The position numbers were made by a program, and so were the translations under genes. DNA of 64,000 nt from Hyphomonadaceae bacterium. GTDB taxonomy: Bacteria > Pseudomonadota > Alphaproteobacteria > Caulobacterales > Aquidulcibacteraceae. The stretch covers positions 124,001 to 188,000 of the forward strand of contig JAEUMP010000007.1 in the NCBI GenBank assembly GCA_016791445.1, in the 5' to 3' direction. The first letter of the stretch is position 1; each line of letters starts with the position of its first letter. The notes under the pieces are model-generated. The model searched no databases and was not told the origin of the DNA. It was given only the letters and a program-made list of their open reading frames with translations. Below, in pieces: positions 54,912 through 64,000 of this stretch.

Positions 54912-56240
54912 ATGCGTCTGGTCGCGCGCCCTTCCGGGCCGATCCGGGGCCGTGTCCGCCCGCCGGGCGACAAGTCCATCTCGCACCGCGCCCTGCTTCT
55001 GGGCGCTCTGGCCGAGGGCGTCACGGAGATCGACGGCCTGCTCGAGGGCGAAGACGTGCTGTGCACAGCCGCCGCCATGCGCGCCTTCGGCGCGGAAGTG
55101 GCCCGCCACGCGCTCGGACGTTGGCGGGTGACGGGGCGCGGCTCACGGGGCTTCGCCCAGCCGGCCGGCTCGATCGACTTCGGCAATTCCGGCACCGGCG
55201 TCCGCTTGACCATGGGCGCCGCCTCCACCTTCCCGATCCGCGCAACCTATACCGGGGACTCCAGCCTCTCGGGCCGGCCGATGCGGCGCATTCTCGATCC
55301 GCTGGCGCAGATGGGCGCCCGCTGGGAGGCCAGGGACGACGGTCTCCTTCCGGCGACCGTCCACGGCGGCGACCTGAAGGCCATCGACTACGCCTCGCCG
55401 CACGCCTCGGCGCAGATCAAGTCGGCGGTGCTGCTGGCGGGACTGGGCGCCGAGGGTGTCACAACCGTCACCGAACCACGGGCGTCGCGGGATCATACCG
55501 AGCGCATGCTGCGCGCTTTCGGCGTGGCTGTTGAGGAAACGGAGACCCGCGAAGGCATCCACACCGCCCGCGTCGCCGGCGGCGCGCGTCTTGCCGCCCA
55601 GAGGGTCGTCGTGCCTGCGGACCCTTCTTCGGCAGCTTTCCTGATCGCGGCGGCAATGATCCGTCCGGGGTCCGACCTCCGCCTCGACGACGTCTGCATG
55701 AATCACCTGCGCACCGGCTTCTTCGAGACCGTGCACGACATGGGCGGCATACTTCCGGTGGAGGATTATCGCGTCGAGACCGAGGAGCCGATCGGCGACT
55801 TCATCGTCCGCCCCCCGGCCGGACTGCGCGGGACCGCGCCGCCCGAGAGCCGTGCCGCCTCGATGATCGACGAGTATCCCATCCTCTCGGCGCTGGCGGC
55901 CTTTGCCGAGGGCGAAACGACTCTCTCCGGCGCGGCGGAGCTGCGCGTGAAGGAAAGCGACCGCATCGCGCTGATGGTCGAAGGTCTGCGCGCGTGCGGC
56001 GTGGACGCGGAAGAGCGGTCGGACGGCCTCGTCGTCCACGGCAGGGGCATGGGCGGCGTGCCGGGCGGCGCGACCGTGCGGACGCACGGCGACCACCGGA
56101 TCGCGATGAGTTTCCTCATTCTCGGCCTGGGGGCCCAAAGCCCCGTGGTCGTCGAAGACGCCGAAATGATCGCCACGAGCTTCCCGGGCTTTGCGGACTT
56201 GATGCGAAGCCTCGGCGCTGACATTTCCGAGACCGCATGA
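54912..56240 (+). CDS. aroA: 3-phosphoshikimate 1-carboxyvinyltransferase (EPSP synthase), class II
   Basis: AroA makes EPSP from shikimate-3-phosphate and phosphoenolpyruvate, feeding aromatic amino acid synthesis. The 442-residue protein resembles class II enzymes such as the Agrobacterium CP4 type: [69 protein letters not shown] and [16 protein letters not shown]. At the glyphosate-pocket position where CP4 has alanine 100, this protein has GNSGTG, that is glycine, as in glyphosate-sensitive enzymes. cmk overlaps its stop by 4 nt (ATGA). Confidence 0.97.
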   Translation: MRLVARPSGPIRGRVRPPGDKSISHRALLLGALAEGVTEIDGLLEGEDVLCTAAAMRAFGAEVARHALGRWRVTGRGSRGFAQPAGSIDFGNSGTGVRLTMGAASTFPIRATYTGDSSLSGRPMRRILDPLAQMGARWEARDDGLLPATVHGGDLKAIDYASPHASAQIKSAVLLAGLGAEGVTTVTEPRASRDHTERMLRAFGVAVEETETREGIHTARVAGGARLAAQRVVVPADPSSAAFLIAAAMIRPGSDLRLDDVCMNHLRTGFFETVHDMGGILPVEDYRVETEEPIGDFIVRPPAGLRGTAPPESRAASMIDEYPILSALAAFAEGETTLSGAAELRVKESDRIALMVEGLRACGVDAEERSDGLVVHGRGMGGVPGGATVRTHGDHRIAMSFLILGLGAQSPVVVEDAEMIATSFPGFADLMRSLGADISETA

Positions 56241-56863
56241 TCATCGCCATCGACGGCACCACCGCCTCCGGGAAAGGCACGCTCGCGCGCAAGGTCGCGG
56301 AACGCTACGGGCTGAAGCGGCTCGACACGGGCGCGATCTATCGCGGCGTGGCGCTGGCCCTGCTCGATGCCGGCGTCGACCCGGCGGACGCCGCGCTGGC
56401 CGCCCGCGCCGCAGCGCGCCTAGACCTCGAGAGCATCGACGAGGAGCGTATCCGCTCCGGTCCGGTCGGCACGGCCGCCTCCATCGTTTCGGCCATTCCT
56501 GCCGTCCGCGCGGCGCTCCTGGAGTCCCAACGCCGCTTCGCCGCCCACCCGCAGGGCGCCGTCCTCGACGGGCGCGACATCGGTACGGTCGTCTGCCCTC
56601 ACGCGGATGTGAAGCTCTTCGTGACGGCTGATCTCGCGGTCCGCGCCGAACGCCGCTGGAAGGAGCTCTCCGGTCGGGGCGAGAGCGTAAACCTCGCGCA
56701 GGTCGAAGCGGAGATCGCCGCCCGCGACAAACGCGACACCGAACGTCCCATCGCACCGCTCCGCCCGGCCCTTGACGCGCACTTGCTCGACACCACCTCC
56801 CTCTCTATAGAGGCGGCGGCGGCGGCCGCGTGTCGGATCATCGACGCGGTCATCGATCCATAA
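56237..56863 (+). CDS. cmk: Cytidylate kinase
   Basis: Cmk phosphorylates CMP and d[29 protein letters not shown] is the P-loop N-terminus, [18 protein letters not shown] the CMP-binding region, and [34 protein letters not shown] the following core. Length is 208 residues. The aroA-cmk-rpsA-ihfB order is common in Proteobacteria. It overlaps aroA by 4 nt, and 198 bp separates it from rpsA. Confidence 0.96.
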   Translation: MIIAIDGTTASGKGTLARKVAERYGLKRLDTGAIYRGVALALLDAGVDPADAALAARAAARLDLESIDEERIRSGPVGTAASIVSAIPAVRAALLESQRRFAAHPQGAVLDGRDIGTVVCPHADVKLFVTADLAVRAERRWKELSGRGESVNLAQVEAEIAARDKRDTERPIAPLRPALDAHLLDTTSLSIEAAAAAACRIIDAVIDP

Positions 56864-57061
56864 AGCGACATTCTGGCGGTTCCGTCGGGATTTCGGGGGT
56901 CCGGAAGGCGATAACGCCTGCCGGCCCTGTTCGCGTTTTCCGCGCACCTTTCTGGTGAACCCCGGCCTCCGCCAATGCCTGCCCCACAGGTCCCACCCCG
57001 GGGCCGAGACCGCCGGATTCAACCGGTTGGCCTTCATTCGTAAGAGTCCGGAGTTTCGAGT

Positions 57062-58762
57062 TTGAACCAAACCGCCCTGAAAGGTCCCTCGCGCGACGAT
57101 TTCGCCGCGATGCTGGACGATAGCCTCACTGGCCGAGGCATTGTCGAAGGCCGGGTCGTCCCCGCCACCGTTGTCGCCATCGAGCATGACTTCGTGGTCG
57201 TCGATCTCGGACTGAAGACCGAAGGGCGGATCCCGCTCCGTGAATTCATCGTCGACGCGGAAAACGAAGCGCCGAAGGTCGGCGAGATCGTCGAAGTCTA
57301 TCTGGACCGCATCGAGAACGCGCTGGGCGACGCCGTCGTCAGCCGTGAAAAGGCCCGCCGTGAAGAGGCGTGGACGCGCCTCGAAAAGAATTTCGCCAAG
57401 CAGGAGCCCGTCATGGGCGCGCTGGTCGGCCGCGTGAAGGGCGGCTTCACCGTCGATCTTGGCGGCGCCAACGCCTTCCTGCCGGGTTCGCAGGTCGACA
57501 TCCGCCCCGTGCGTGACGTCGGCCCGCTCATGCACATCGTGCAACCGTTCGCGATCCTCAAGATGGACCGCCAGCGCGGCAACATCGTCGTCTCGCGCCG
57601 TGCGGTGCTGGAAGAGACCCGCGCCGCCGAACGTTCGGAAATCGTCGGACAGCTGCTGGAAGGCGAAATCCGCGAAGGCGTGGTCAAGAACATCACCGAT
57701 TACGGCGCGTTCGTGGACCTCGGCGGCATCGACGGCCTGCTGCACGTCACGGACATGAGCTGGAAGCGCGTGTCGCACCCGTCGCAGGTGCTGAACGTCG
57801 GCGACACGGTGAAGGTGCAGATCGTCAAGATCAATCCGGACACCCAGCGCATTTCGCTCGGCATGAAGCAGCTGCAGTCCGATCCGTGGGACGGCGTGGA
57901 CAAGAAGTACCCGATCGACGGCAAGTTCACGGGCCGGGTGACGAACATCACCGACTACGGCGCCTTCGTTGAACTCGAGCCGGGCGTCGAAGGCCTCGTC
58001 CACGTCTCGGAAATGAGCTGGACAAAGAAGAACGTGCACCCCGGCAAGATCATCTCCACCTCGCAGGAAGTGGACGTGATGATCCTCGACGTGGACGCCG
58101 ACAAGCGCCGCATCTCGCTTGGTCTCAAGCAGGTCATGTCGAACCCGTGGGAACAGTTCATCGCCGATCACCCGGTGGGCTCCACCATCGAAGGCGAGGT
58201 GAAGAACATCACCGAGTTCGGTCTGTTCATCGGCCTCACGCCGGAACTGGACGGCATGGTCCACCTCTCCGACATCGCCTGGGACGCGCAGGGCGAAGAA
58301 GCCCTCGCCCGTCACAACAAGGGCGACATCGTGCAGGCCAAGGTTCTCGACGTGGACGTCGAGAAGGAACGCATCAGCCTCGGCATCAAGCAGGCGGCGA
58401 ACGATCCGATGGCCGGCGCCGAATACCGTCGCGGCCAGCAGATCACCGTCGAGATCGTCGAAGTGACGTCGGGCGGCATCGAAGTGGCCTTCGGCGAAGG
58501 CAACGCGATGCGCTCCTTCATCCGCAAGACCGACCTGTCGCGCGACCGCGCCGAGCAACGCCCGGAGCGCTACGCGGTGGGCGATCGCATCGACGCCATG
58601 GTGACGACGTTCGACAAGGCGGCGCGCCGTGTGTCGTTGTCGGTCAAGGCGCTGGAAATGGCCGAAGACAAGGAAGCCATCGCGAAGTTCGGGTCCTCGG
58701 ACTCGGGCGCTTCGCTGGGCGACATCCTCGGCGCGGCCCTCAAGGACGCCAACAAGAACTGA
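57062..58762 (+). CDS. rpsA: 30S ribosomal protein S1
   Basis: S1 brings mRNA to the 30S subunit and helps unwind structured leaders. Six S1 (OB-fold) domains follow in order over 566 residues, for example [36 protein letters not shown] read in parts, [23 protein letters not shown], and [20 protein letters not shown]. The start appears to be TTG ([22 protein letters not shown]), with GGAG 8 nt upstream; this N-terminus matches other alphaproteobacterial S1 proteins. The 198-bp leader probably holds the promoter and the autoregulatory site known for S1. A terminator follows. Confidence 0.96.
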   Translation: MNQTALKGPSRDDFAAMLDDSLTGRGIVEGRVVPATVVAIEHDFVVVDLGLKTEGRIPLREFIVDAENEAPKVGEIVEVYLDRIENALGDAVVSREKARREEAWTRLEKNFAKQEPVMGALVGRVKGGFTVDLGGANAFLPGSQVDIRPVRDVGPLMHIVQPFAILKMDRQRGNIVVSRRAVLEETRAAERSEIVGQLLEGEIREGVVKNITDYGAFVDLGGIDGLLHVTDMSWKRVSHPSQVLNVGDTVKVQIVKINPDTQRISLGMKQLQSDPWDGVDKKYPIDGKFTGRVTNITDYGAFVELEPGVEGLVHVSEMSWTKKNVHPGKIISTSQEVDVMILDVDADKRRISLGLKQVMSNPWEQFIADHPVGSTIEGEVKNITEFGLFIGLTPELDGMVHLSDIAWDAQGEEALARHNKGDIVQAKVLDVDVEKERISLGIKQAANDPMAGAEYRRGQQITVEIVEVTSGGIEVAFGEGNAMRSFIRKTDLSRDRAEQRPERYAVGDRIDAMVTTFDKAARRVSLSVKALEMAEDKEAIAKFGSSDSGASLGDILGAALKDANKN

Positions 58763-58787
58763 TCCGCCCAAGAGGCGTGCAGACAGG

Positions 58788-58827
58788 ACGGTCGGACCTT
58801 CACGGGTCCGGCCGTTTTTCCTTTTTG
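58788..58827 (+). terminator. Intrinsic terminator after rpsA
   Basis: ACGGTCGGACC pairs with GGTCCGGCCGT (one G-T pair) around a TTCACG loop, followed by TTTTTCCTTTTT. A textbook rho-independent terminator 26 nt after the rpsA stop. Confidence 0.92.
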
Positions 58828-58888
58828 ACGACAACACGTTGACGGACTCACTCGCCTCGGGTTTCCCTTCCCCGGAGGGGAGGCGCCG

Positions 58889-59278
58889 ATGCTGCGATCC
58901 GAACTCGTGACGCGAATGCAGTCTGATTTCCCGGACATGCGCGCCCAGGATGTGGAAGCGATGGTCGAGGTCGTGCTCGACGAGATCGTCCGCGCCCTCG
59001 AAAAGGGCGACCGGGTCGAGCTGCGCGGATTTGGGGCATTTTCGGTCCGTCGCCGCGCCGCCCGTCAGGGCCGCAACCCCCGGACCGGAGCCGCCGTGAA
59101 AGTCGCGGCGAAGAACGTGCCGTTCTTCAAGCCGGGCAAGGAACTGCGCGCGAAGGTCGACGTGGTCGCCAAGCCAGCCAAACAGGCACGGGGCGCAAAG
59201 GCCGCGAAGAGCGCCAAGCCCGCAAAGGCGGCGAAGTCCGCCAAGGCAGCCAAGCAGACGAAACGCCGCGCAAAGTAG
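58889..59278 (+). CDS. ihfB: Integration host factor beta subunit (IhfB) with lysine/alanine-rich tail
   Basis: IhfB is the beta subunit of the DNA-bending factor IHF. The HU/IHF core spans residues 1-90: [50 protein letters not shown] with the intercalating beta-arm proline, and [11 protein letters not shown]. Unlike the ~95-residue E. coli protein, it carries a ~35-residue C-terminal tail of AK/AAK repeats ([19 protein letters not shown] onward), like histone H1 tails. GGGGAGG precedes the ATG. It follows rpsA, its usual neighbour. Confidence 0.95.
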   Translation: MLRSELVTRMQSDFPDMRAQDVEAMVEVVLDEIVRALEKGDRVELRGFGAFSVRRRAARQGRNPRTGAAVKVAAKNVPFFKPGKELRAKVDVVAKPAKQARGAKAAKSAKPAKAAKSAKAAKQTKRRAK

Positions 59279-59371
59279 CGCCCTCCCGGCGCGACGGGTT
59301 GACCGCTGCGGAGGACTCCGGCTCAGACTGCCCGGCGCGCCGCCTTGCGCGCGTAGCGCCCGGGAGTCGGC

Positions 59372-59779
59372 ATGTTCAAGGAATTCCGCGATTTCGCCAT
59401 GCGGGGCAACGTCGTCGACCTCGCCGTGGGCGTGATCATCGGCGCTGCGTTCGGCACGATCGTTTCATCGCTGGTCGACGACATGATCATGCCGCTGATC
59501 GGCGCGGTGGCAGGCGGTCTCGACTTCTCCAACTACTTCCTGCCACTCTCGGATGCGGTGACGGCGAACACGCTCGATGAGGCGCGCAAGCAGGGCGCGG
59601 TATTTGCGTACGGCAAGTTCATCACCGCCGTCCTGAAGTTCCTCATCGTCGCCTGGGTGCTCTTCCTGGTGATCAAGGCGATGAACTCGATGAAGAAGAA
59701 GGAAGAGGCCGCGCCCCCGGCGGCGCCTGCGGAAGACATCGTGTTGCTGCGCGAAATCCGCGACGCGCTGAAGAAATAG
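59372..59779 (+). CDS. mscL: Large-conductance mechanosensitive channel MscL
   Basis: MscL opens under membrane tension to release solutes on hypo-osmotic shock. The 135-residue protein has the family N-terminal amphipathic helix and pore helix [43 protein letters not shown] (read in parts), a periplasmic loop, the second helix [19 protein letters not shown] and a C-terminal bundle helix ending [13 protein letters not shown] lies just upstream. It stands between ihfB and a glycosyltransferase. Confidence 0.96.
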   Translation: MFKEFRDFAMRGNVVDLAVGVIIGAAFGTIVSSLVDDMIMPLIGAVAGGLDFSNYFLPLSDAVTANTLDEARKQGAVFAYGKFITAVLKFLIVAWVLFLVIKAMNSMKKKEEAAPPAAPAEDIVLLREIRDALKK

Positions 59780-59798
59780 GACCGGACGTCGTCGGCCC

Positions 59799-60824
59799 AT
59801 GCAGATCGTTCTGGCCGACGATGGCCTCCCCTTCGACGGCCTGACGCCCACCGAGCGCCCGCTCGGCGGGGCGGAGAGCGCCTTCGTTGCACTCGCGGAA
59901 GCTCTGGCGGCAGGAGGCGACGAGGTGACCGCCTACGCCAAGGAAGCGCGCACGCTGGAGCATGCTGGCGTCCGGTGGCGTCCACACGGCGCGACCCTGC
60001 CCGAACGCGCGGATCTCTACATCGCCAACCGGAGCCCCCGACTTGTGGCGGCCCGCATCCGCACGCGGCGGCGCGTCTTCTGGCTTCACAATCCGGCGCA
60101 GTTCCTCTCCAAGCCCCGCTATCTTTGGCCGATCCTTCGCCATCGTCCGACGCTTGTGATGGCAGGCCCCACACACGCGTCGAGTGCGCCGGGCTGGATA
60201 CCCGCAAAGCGCGCCATCATCCCGCTCGGCATTGAATCCGCCTTCCTGACGACGCCGCGCAACGGCGAGATTCCGCCGCCCCGCGCGGTGTTCACCTCCA
60301 ATCCGATGCGCGGGCTGGCGGCCTTGCTCATTCTTTGGCGCGAAGCGATCCGGCCACGCGTGCCGAACGCGGAGTTGCACATTTTTTCAGGCCCCCAGGT
60401 CTACGGCGCCACCGGTCGCAACGCCGCCGCCATGCGCGCCGCGCTCGCGGACGCGGAGGCCAATGCGGCGCACGGCGTGGTGATCCGCACGCCGCTGCCG
60501 AAGTCCGAGTTGGCGCGCGAACTCGCGGCGGCACGGACGCTGCTTTATCTCGGCGATCCGGGAGAAACCTTCTGCCTCGCCGTGGCGGAAGCGCAGGCGA
60601 TGGGCGTGCCCGCCGTAGTGCGCCCGGTCGGCTCGGTCGGCGAGCGCGTGCGCCATGGAGAAACGGGATTCGTCGAGCAGGAGCCCGGCGACTTCGCCGA
60701 CCGCGCCGCGCACTTGCTGACCGACGACGCCCTTTGGGGCCGCTTTTCCGCGCAAGCGCTGGATCGGCGCGACGCACTGAGCTGGCCAAAGTCCGCCGCG
60801 CTCTTCCGCGCCCTCGCCCGCTGA
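59799..60824 (+). CDS. Glycosyltransferase, GT4-like (GT-B fold)
   Basis: A 341-residue GT-B glycosyltransferase. PLGGAESAFVALAEALAAGG near the N-terminus is the donor/acceptor loop typical of GT4 enzymes, FWLHNPAQFLSKPRY follows, and the C-terminal EX7E-like segment is ETFCLAVAEAQAMGVPAVVRPVGSVGERVRHGETGF. No membrane helix or signal is present, so it is cytosolic. Acceptor and sugar are unknown. It lies between mscL (19 nt away) and trpF, away from any polysaccharide cluster. Confidence 0.9.
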   Translation: MQIVLADDGLPFDGLTPTERPLGGAESAFVALAEALAAGGDEVTAYAKEARTLEHAGVRWRPHGATLPERADLYIANRSPRLVAARIRTRRRVFWLHNPAQFLSKPRYLWPILRHRPTLVMAGPTHASSAPGWIPAKRAIIPLGIESAFLTTPRNGEIPPPRAVFTSNPMRGLAALLILWREAIRPRVPNAELHIFSGPQVYGATGRNAAAMRAALADAEANAAHGVVIRTPLPKSELARELAAARTLLYLGDPGETFCLAVAEAQAMGVPAVVRPVGSVGERVRHGETGFVEQEPGDFADRAAHLLTDDALWGRFSAQALDRRDALSWPKSAALFRALAR

Positions 60825-60848
60825 CCCTGGCGCGCCTAAATAGACGCC

Positions 60849-61487
60849 ATGGCGGAAACCAAGATCTGCGGGCTCTCCGATGCCGAGGGCATGGACGCGG
60901 CGCTGACAGGCGGCGCGCGCTATGTCGGCTTCGTCTTCTTTCCGAAGAGCCCAAGACACCTGAGCGTGGAAAAGGCTGCGTCCCTCGCGACACCGGCGCG
61001 CGGACGCGCTGACACAGTGGCCGTGACGGTGGATGCTGACGATGACCTCCTCGGTGCGATCGCGCGGACGCTGCAGCCCGACTGGATCCAGCTCCACGGA
61101 GCGGAAACCCCGGCGCGCGCCGCCGCCGTCCGACGCTATGCGGGCAAAGGCGTTATCCGTGCGTTTGGCGTCGCCCGCGCGGCAGACTTGACCGCCATCG
61201 ACGCCTACACCGAAGCCGCCGACGCCTTCCTGTTCGACGCCAAAGCGCCGCCGGAGGCAGCGCTTCCCGGCGGCAACGGCGCGGCGTTCGACTGGCGCAT
61301 CCTCGCGGGCCGTTCCTTCGCACGACCATGGTTTCTCTCGGGCGGGCTCGACGCCGACAACGTGGCGGAGGCCATCGCCACGAGCGCCGCGCGCATGGTG
61401 GATGTGTCCTCTGGCGTGGAGCGGGCGCCGGGCGTAAAGGACCCCCTCCGCATCGAAGCTTTCCTAGCCGCCGCAAAGAACGCCTGA
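60849..61487 (+). CDS. trpF: Phosphoribosylanthranilate isomerase TrpF
   Basis: TrpF catalyses the third step of tryptophan synthesis. A TIM-barrel protein of 212 residues: [32 protein letters not shown] is the N-terminal signature (catalytic cysteine in KICG), [15 protein letters not shown] the next, [22 protein letters not shown] with the catalytic aspartate, and [15 protein letters not shown] and [16 protein letters not shown] the phosphate-binding end. It is followed after 2 nt by trpB. Confidence 0.95.
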   Translation: MAETKICGLSDAEGMDAALTGGARYVGFVFFPKSPRHLSVEKAASLATPARGRADTVAVTVDADDDLLGAIARTLQPDWIQLHGAETPARAAAVRRYAGKGVIRAFGVARAADLTAIDAYTEAADAFLFDAKAPPEAALPGGNGAAFDWRILAGRSFARPWFLSGGLDADNVAEAIATSAARMVDVSSGVERAPGVKDPLRIEAFLAAAKNA

Positions 61488-61489
61488 AC

Positions 61490-62704
61490 ATGGACGCCCG
61501 CAAGAATTGGCAGGACCTGCCCGACGCTTCCGGCAAGTTCGGAATCTATGGCGGTCGCTTCGTGCCCGAGACGCTGATGCCGCTCGTGCTCGATCTCGAA
61601 AAGGCTTATGCGGCCGCGAAAGCGGACCCGTCGTTCCAGGCCGAGTTCGACGATCTGATGACGCATTATGTGGGTCGTCCCAGCCCGCTCTATTTCGCCG
61701 AACGCCTTACGCAGCACTTCGGCGGCGCGAAGATCTATTTCAAGCGCGACGAGCTCAATCACACCGGCGCGCACAAGATCAACAACTGCATTGGCCAGAT
61801 TCTCCTCGCGCGCCGCATGGGCAAGACGCGCATCATCGCCGAGACCGGCGCGGGACAGCATGGCGTTGCGTCAGCGACGGTGTCCGCGCGCTTCGGCTTT
61901 CCGTGCGTCGTCTACATGGGTGCGGTGGATGTGGAGCGGCAGAAGCCGAACGTCTTCCGCATGAACCTGCTGGGCGCCGAAGTACGCCCGGTGACGAGCG
62001 GCGGCGCGACGCTGAAGGACGCGATGAACGAAGCGTTGCGCGACTGGGTGACCAACGTCCACGACACCTTCTACATCATCGGCACAGCCGCGGGCCCGCA
62101 CCCCTATCCGATGATGGTGCGCGACTTTCAGAGCGTGATCGGACGCGAAGCGCGCGCACAAATTCTCGAACGCGAAGGCCGCTTGCCCGACGCTGTGGTC
62201 GCGTGCATCGGCGGCGGATCGAACGCGATCGGCCTATTTCATCCGTTCATTGCCGATGAAAGCGTGAAGCTCATCGGCGTCGAGGCGGCGGGCGAAGGGC
62301 TCGACAAGTACAACCGTCACGCTGCGGCGCTCGCGGGCGGAAAGGCGGGCGTGCTGCACGGCAACCGCACCTATCTGCTGCAGGACGACGAAGGCCAGAT
62401 CCTCGAAGGCCACTCGATTTCGGCGGGCCTCGATTATCCGGGCGTCGGCCCGGAACATGCGTGGCTGAAGGATACGGGCCGCGCGCAATATCTCTCGACG
62501 ACCGACGACGAAGCGCTCGCCGCTTTCCAGCTCTGCGCGCAGATCGAAGGCATCATCCCCGCGCTCGAACCTTCGCACGCCCTCGCGCGCCTCGGCGAAA
62601 TCGCCAAGGATCTCGGCCCCGACCGCGTCGTTGTGATGAACATGTGCGGCCGTGGCGACAAGGACATCTTCACCGTGGCGGAAGCGCTGGGGAAGAAGAT
62701 TTGA
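61490..62704 (+). CDS. trpB: Tryptophan synthase beta chain
   Basis: TrpB condenses indole and serine to tryptophan with pyridoxal phosphate. [16 protein letters not shown] is the family start, the PLP lysine is in [13 protein letters not shown] (residue ~93), [12 protein letters not shown] is the substrate loop, and the phosphate-binding segment is GGGSNAIG. Length is 404 residues. It lies 2 nt after trpF and overlaps trpA by 4 nt, matching the alpha2-beta2 complex. Confidence 0.97.
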   Translation: MDARKNWQDLPDASGKFGIYGGRFVPETLMPLVLDLEKAYAAAKADPSFQAEFDDLMTHYVGRPSPLYFAERLTQHFGGAKIYFKRDELNHTGAHKINNCIGQILLARRMGKTRIIAETGAGQHGVASATVSARFGFPCVVYMGAVDVERQKPNVFRMNLLGAEVRPVTSGGATLKDAMNEALRDWVTNVHDTFYIIGTAAGPHPYPMMVRDFQSVIGREARAQILEREGRLPDAVVACIGGGSNAIGLFHPFIADESVKLIGVEAAGEGLDKYNRHAAALAGGKAGVLHGNRTYLLQDDEGQILEGHSISAGLDYPGVGPEHAWLKDTGRAQYLSTTDDEALAAFQLCAQIEGIIPALEPSHALARLGEIAKDLGPDRVVVMNMCGRGDKDIFTVAEALGKKI

Positions 62705-63531
62705 CCTCCCGCATCGACCAACGCTTCGCCGCGCTCAAGGCCGAAGGTCGCGCGGGTCTCGTCGCCTATGTGATGGCGTTCGATCCCGATCTCGAAACCT
62801 CGCTGGAGATCATCAAGGCGCTGCCGGCGGCGGGCGCGGACGTGATCGAGGTGGGCTTTCCTTTCTCCGATCCGATGGCCGAGGGCCCTTCGATCCAGAA
62901 GGCCGCCGAGCGCGGCTTGAAGGCCGGCGGTTCGCTCAAGGGGACACTGGACCTCGTCGCCCGCTTCCGCGAGGCCGACCAGACGACCCCGGTCATCCTC
63001 ATGGGCTACGCCAATCCTGTTGAGCATATGGGCGCCGAGGCCTTCGCGACGCGCGCCAAGACCGCCGGCGCGGACGGCGTGATCCTTGTCGATCTGCCCC
63101 CCGAAGAGGACCTCGAGACACGCTCAGCCCTTGGCGGCCAAGGACTATCGCTGATCCGTCTCGCTACCCCTACCACGGATGCTGCAAGGCTGCCGGTCGT
63201 TCTCGAAGGGGTTACGGGTTTCCTCTATTATGTTTCCGTGACAGGGGTGACGGGCGCTCGGGCGATCGGCGTGGACGCGGCCCGCGCCGCCGTCGAGCGC
63301 CTCAAACGGTCGACGGACCTGCCCATCGCGGTCGGGTTCGGCGTCCGGGACGCACAATCAGCAAGCGCGGTGGCGCGCGCTGCGGACGCGGTCGTGGTAG
63401 GATCGGCGTTCGTCGACGTGATTGCGAAGGCCGCAGCGGACGGGGCGCCCGTCGTCGAGGCGGTCAGCGCGAAGGTGAGTGAACTGGCACGCGCGGTGCG
63501 CACCGCACGCGAGCAGGACAAGACGGCATGA
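62701..63531 (+). CDS. trpA: Tryptophan synthase alpha chain
   Basis: TrpA cleaves indole-3-glycerol phosphate and channels indole to TrpB. The 276-residue TIM barrel has the catalytic glutamate in [14 protein letters not shown] and the phosphate loops near [28 protein letters not shown]. The aspartate equivalent to residue 60 of the enteric enzyme, normally in SDPxADGP, is glutamate here ([11 protein letters not shown]). The start is TTG ([20 protein letters not shown]), overlapping trpB as TTGA. It overlaps accD by 4 nt. Confidence 0.95.
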   Translation: MTSRIDQRFAALKAEGRAGLVAYVMAFDPDLETSLEIIKALPAAGADVIEVGFPFSDPMAEGPSIQKAAERGLKAGGSLKGTLDLVARFREADQTTPVILMGYANPVEHMGAEAFATRAKTAGADGVILVDLPPEEDLETRSALGGQGLSLIRLATPTTDAARLPVVLEGVTGFLYYVSVTGVTGARAIGVDAARAAVERLKRSTDLPIAVGFGVRDAQSASAVARAADAVVVGSAFVDVIAKAAADGAPVVEAVSAKVSELARAVRTAREQDKTA

Positions 63532-64000
63532 GCAGCAACAGCTGGTGGCACAACGTCGTTCCCCGCGGCTTTCAGAAGAAGCCCACGGAGGAAGCTGCAA
63601 AGCAGCAGCGCAAGGATGCGCGCACCGACAAGGCAAACGACGAAACCCATTGGGTGAAATGCCCGCAGACGAACGAGATTCTCCCGCGCGATGACGTCGA
63701 GGCCGCGCACTGGGTGACGCCGTCCGGATTTCACATGCGCATCGGGCCGGAACCACGGTTCCGGAGCCTCTTTGACTCCAAATGGCTCAACATCCCGCTG
63801 CCGCAGGTCGTGCAGGATCCGCTGCGCTTCAAGGATGACAAGAAATACGTCGACCGCCTGAAGGGGGCCCGCGCGAAGACCAACCGTGAAGACTGCATGG
63901 CGGCCGCGCACGGCAAGATCGGCGGACAGAAAGCCGTCGTGCTGGTGCAGGATTTCGATTTCATGGGCGGCTCGCTCGGCATGGCCGCCGGCGAAGCGTT
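63528..64000 (+). CDS. accD: Acetyl-CoA carboxylase carboxyltransferase subunit beta (AccD), N-terminal part
   Basis: AccD is the beta subunit of the carboxyltransferase that makes malonyl-CoA for fatty acid synthesis. The visible 157 residues run from [15 protein letters not shown] through WVKCPQTNEILPRDDVEAAHWVTPSGFHMRIG to the crotonase-like core DDKKYVDRLKGARAKTN and FDFMGGSLGMAAGEA, where the window ends. The four-cysteine zinc ribbon of E. coli AccD is reduced to one cysteine; this is usual in Alphaproteobacteria and not a defect. The ATG overlaps the trpA stop (ATGA), a common gene order (trpFBA-accD) in this class. Confidence 0.95.
   Translation, partial: MSSNSWWHNVVPRGFQKKPTEEAAKQQRKDARTDKANDETHWVKCPQTNEILPRDDVEAAHWVTPSGFHMRIGPEPRFRSLFDSKWLNIPLPQVVQDPLRFKDDKKYVDRLKGARAKTNREDCMAAAHGKIGGQKAVVLVQDFDFMGGSLGMAAGEA

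Noticed and set aside
63528..64000. AccD as a broken gene because its zinc-ribbon cysteines are missing
   Set aside because: Alphaproteobacterial AccD proteins commonly lack the complete ribbon and the catalytic core here is intact up to the window edge.

Overview
The window is high-GC DNA from an alphaproteobacterium. I favour Caulobacterales or a Hyphomonadaceae-like relative, at moderate confidence. Supporting signs are the ligA-bamD-lpxC-ftsZ-ftsA-ftsQ-ddl-murB-murC-murG-ftsW-murD-mraY-murF-murE-ftsI-ftsL-rsmH-mraZ order, a class II EPSP synthase, an AccD without a complete zinc ribbon, the aroA-cmk-rpsA-ihfB order, a LexA box of the GAAC-N7-GAAC type, and GANTC sites beside ftsZ. No plasmid, phage or CRISPR locus is visible.

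Layout. Positions 356-30748 hold the division and cell-wall (dcw) cluster, almost all on the minus strand and heavily translationally coupled (4-nt overlaps, several GTG or TTG starts). It is broken at several points by foreign-looking or opposite-strand genes. These are a 48-residue-repeat TPR protein between ftsZ and lpxC; a TIR-like membrane protein, a guanidinium exporter under a guanidine-II riboswitch and a secreted protein between ddl and murB; an FAD monooxygenase between murB and murC; and a DUF433/DUF5615 toxin-antitoxin-like pair, a serine hydrolase and a small ORF between murC and murG. An MraZ-type operator (TGGG repeats every 10 bp) lies ahead of mraZ.

Positions 30.8-34.6 kb are a repeat-rich patch with rlmJ, small membrane proteins, a LexA box in front of a possible SOS miniprotein, a queuosine-precursor-type transporter and a glycine-rich cold-shock-domain protein. 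Positions 34.6-48.7 kb carry a MATE transporter, a hybrid histidine kinase, uvrC, pgsA, an oxidoreductase, pgi, transketolase, a transaldolase-like enzyme, an ArsR/AHSA1 pair and small genes. The gaps between these are filled by palindromic repeats arranged as inverted pairs. One pair encloses a DUF559 nuclease gene exactly between the stop codons of pgi and tkt.

Positions 48.8-64 kb hold coq7-dsbB, an encoded-CCA tRNA-Leu(CAA), cytochrome b561, acs, then a plus-strand run aroA-cmk-rpsA-ihfB-mscL-glycosyltransferase-trpF-trpB-trpA-accD. accD is cut by the right edge.

The most interesting items are the repeat-bracketed DUF559 unit with an apparently empty version at 30.85 kb, the LexA-box/transmembrane miniprotein candidate, and the accessory genes lodged inside the normally conserved dcw cluster.
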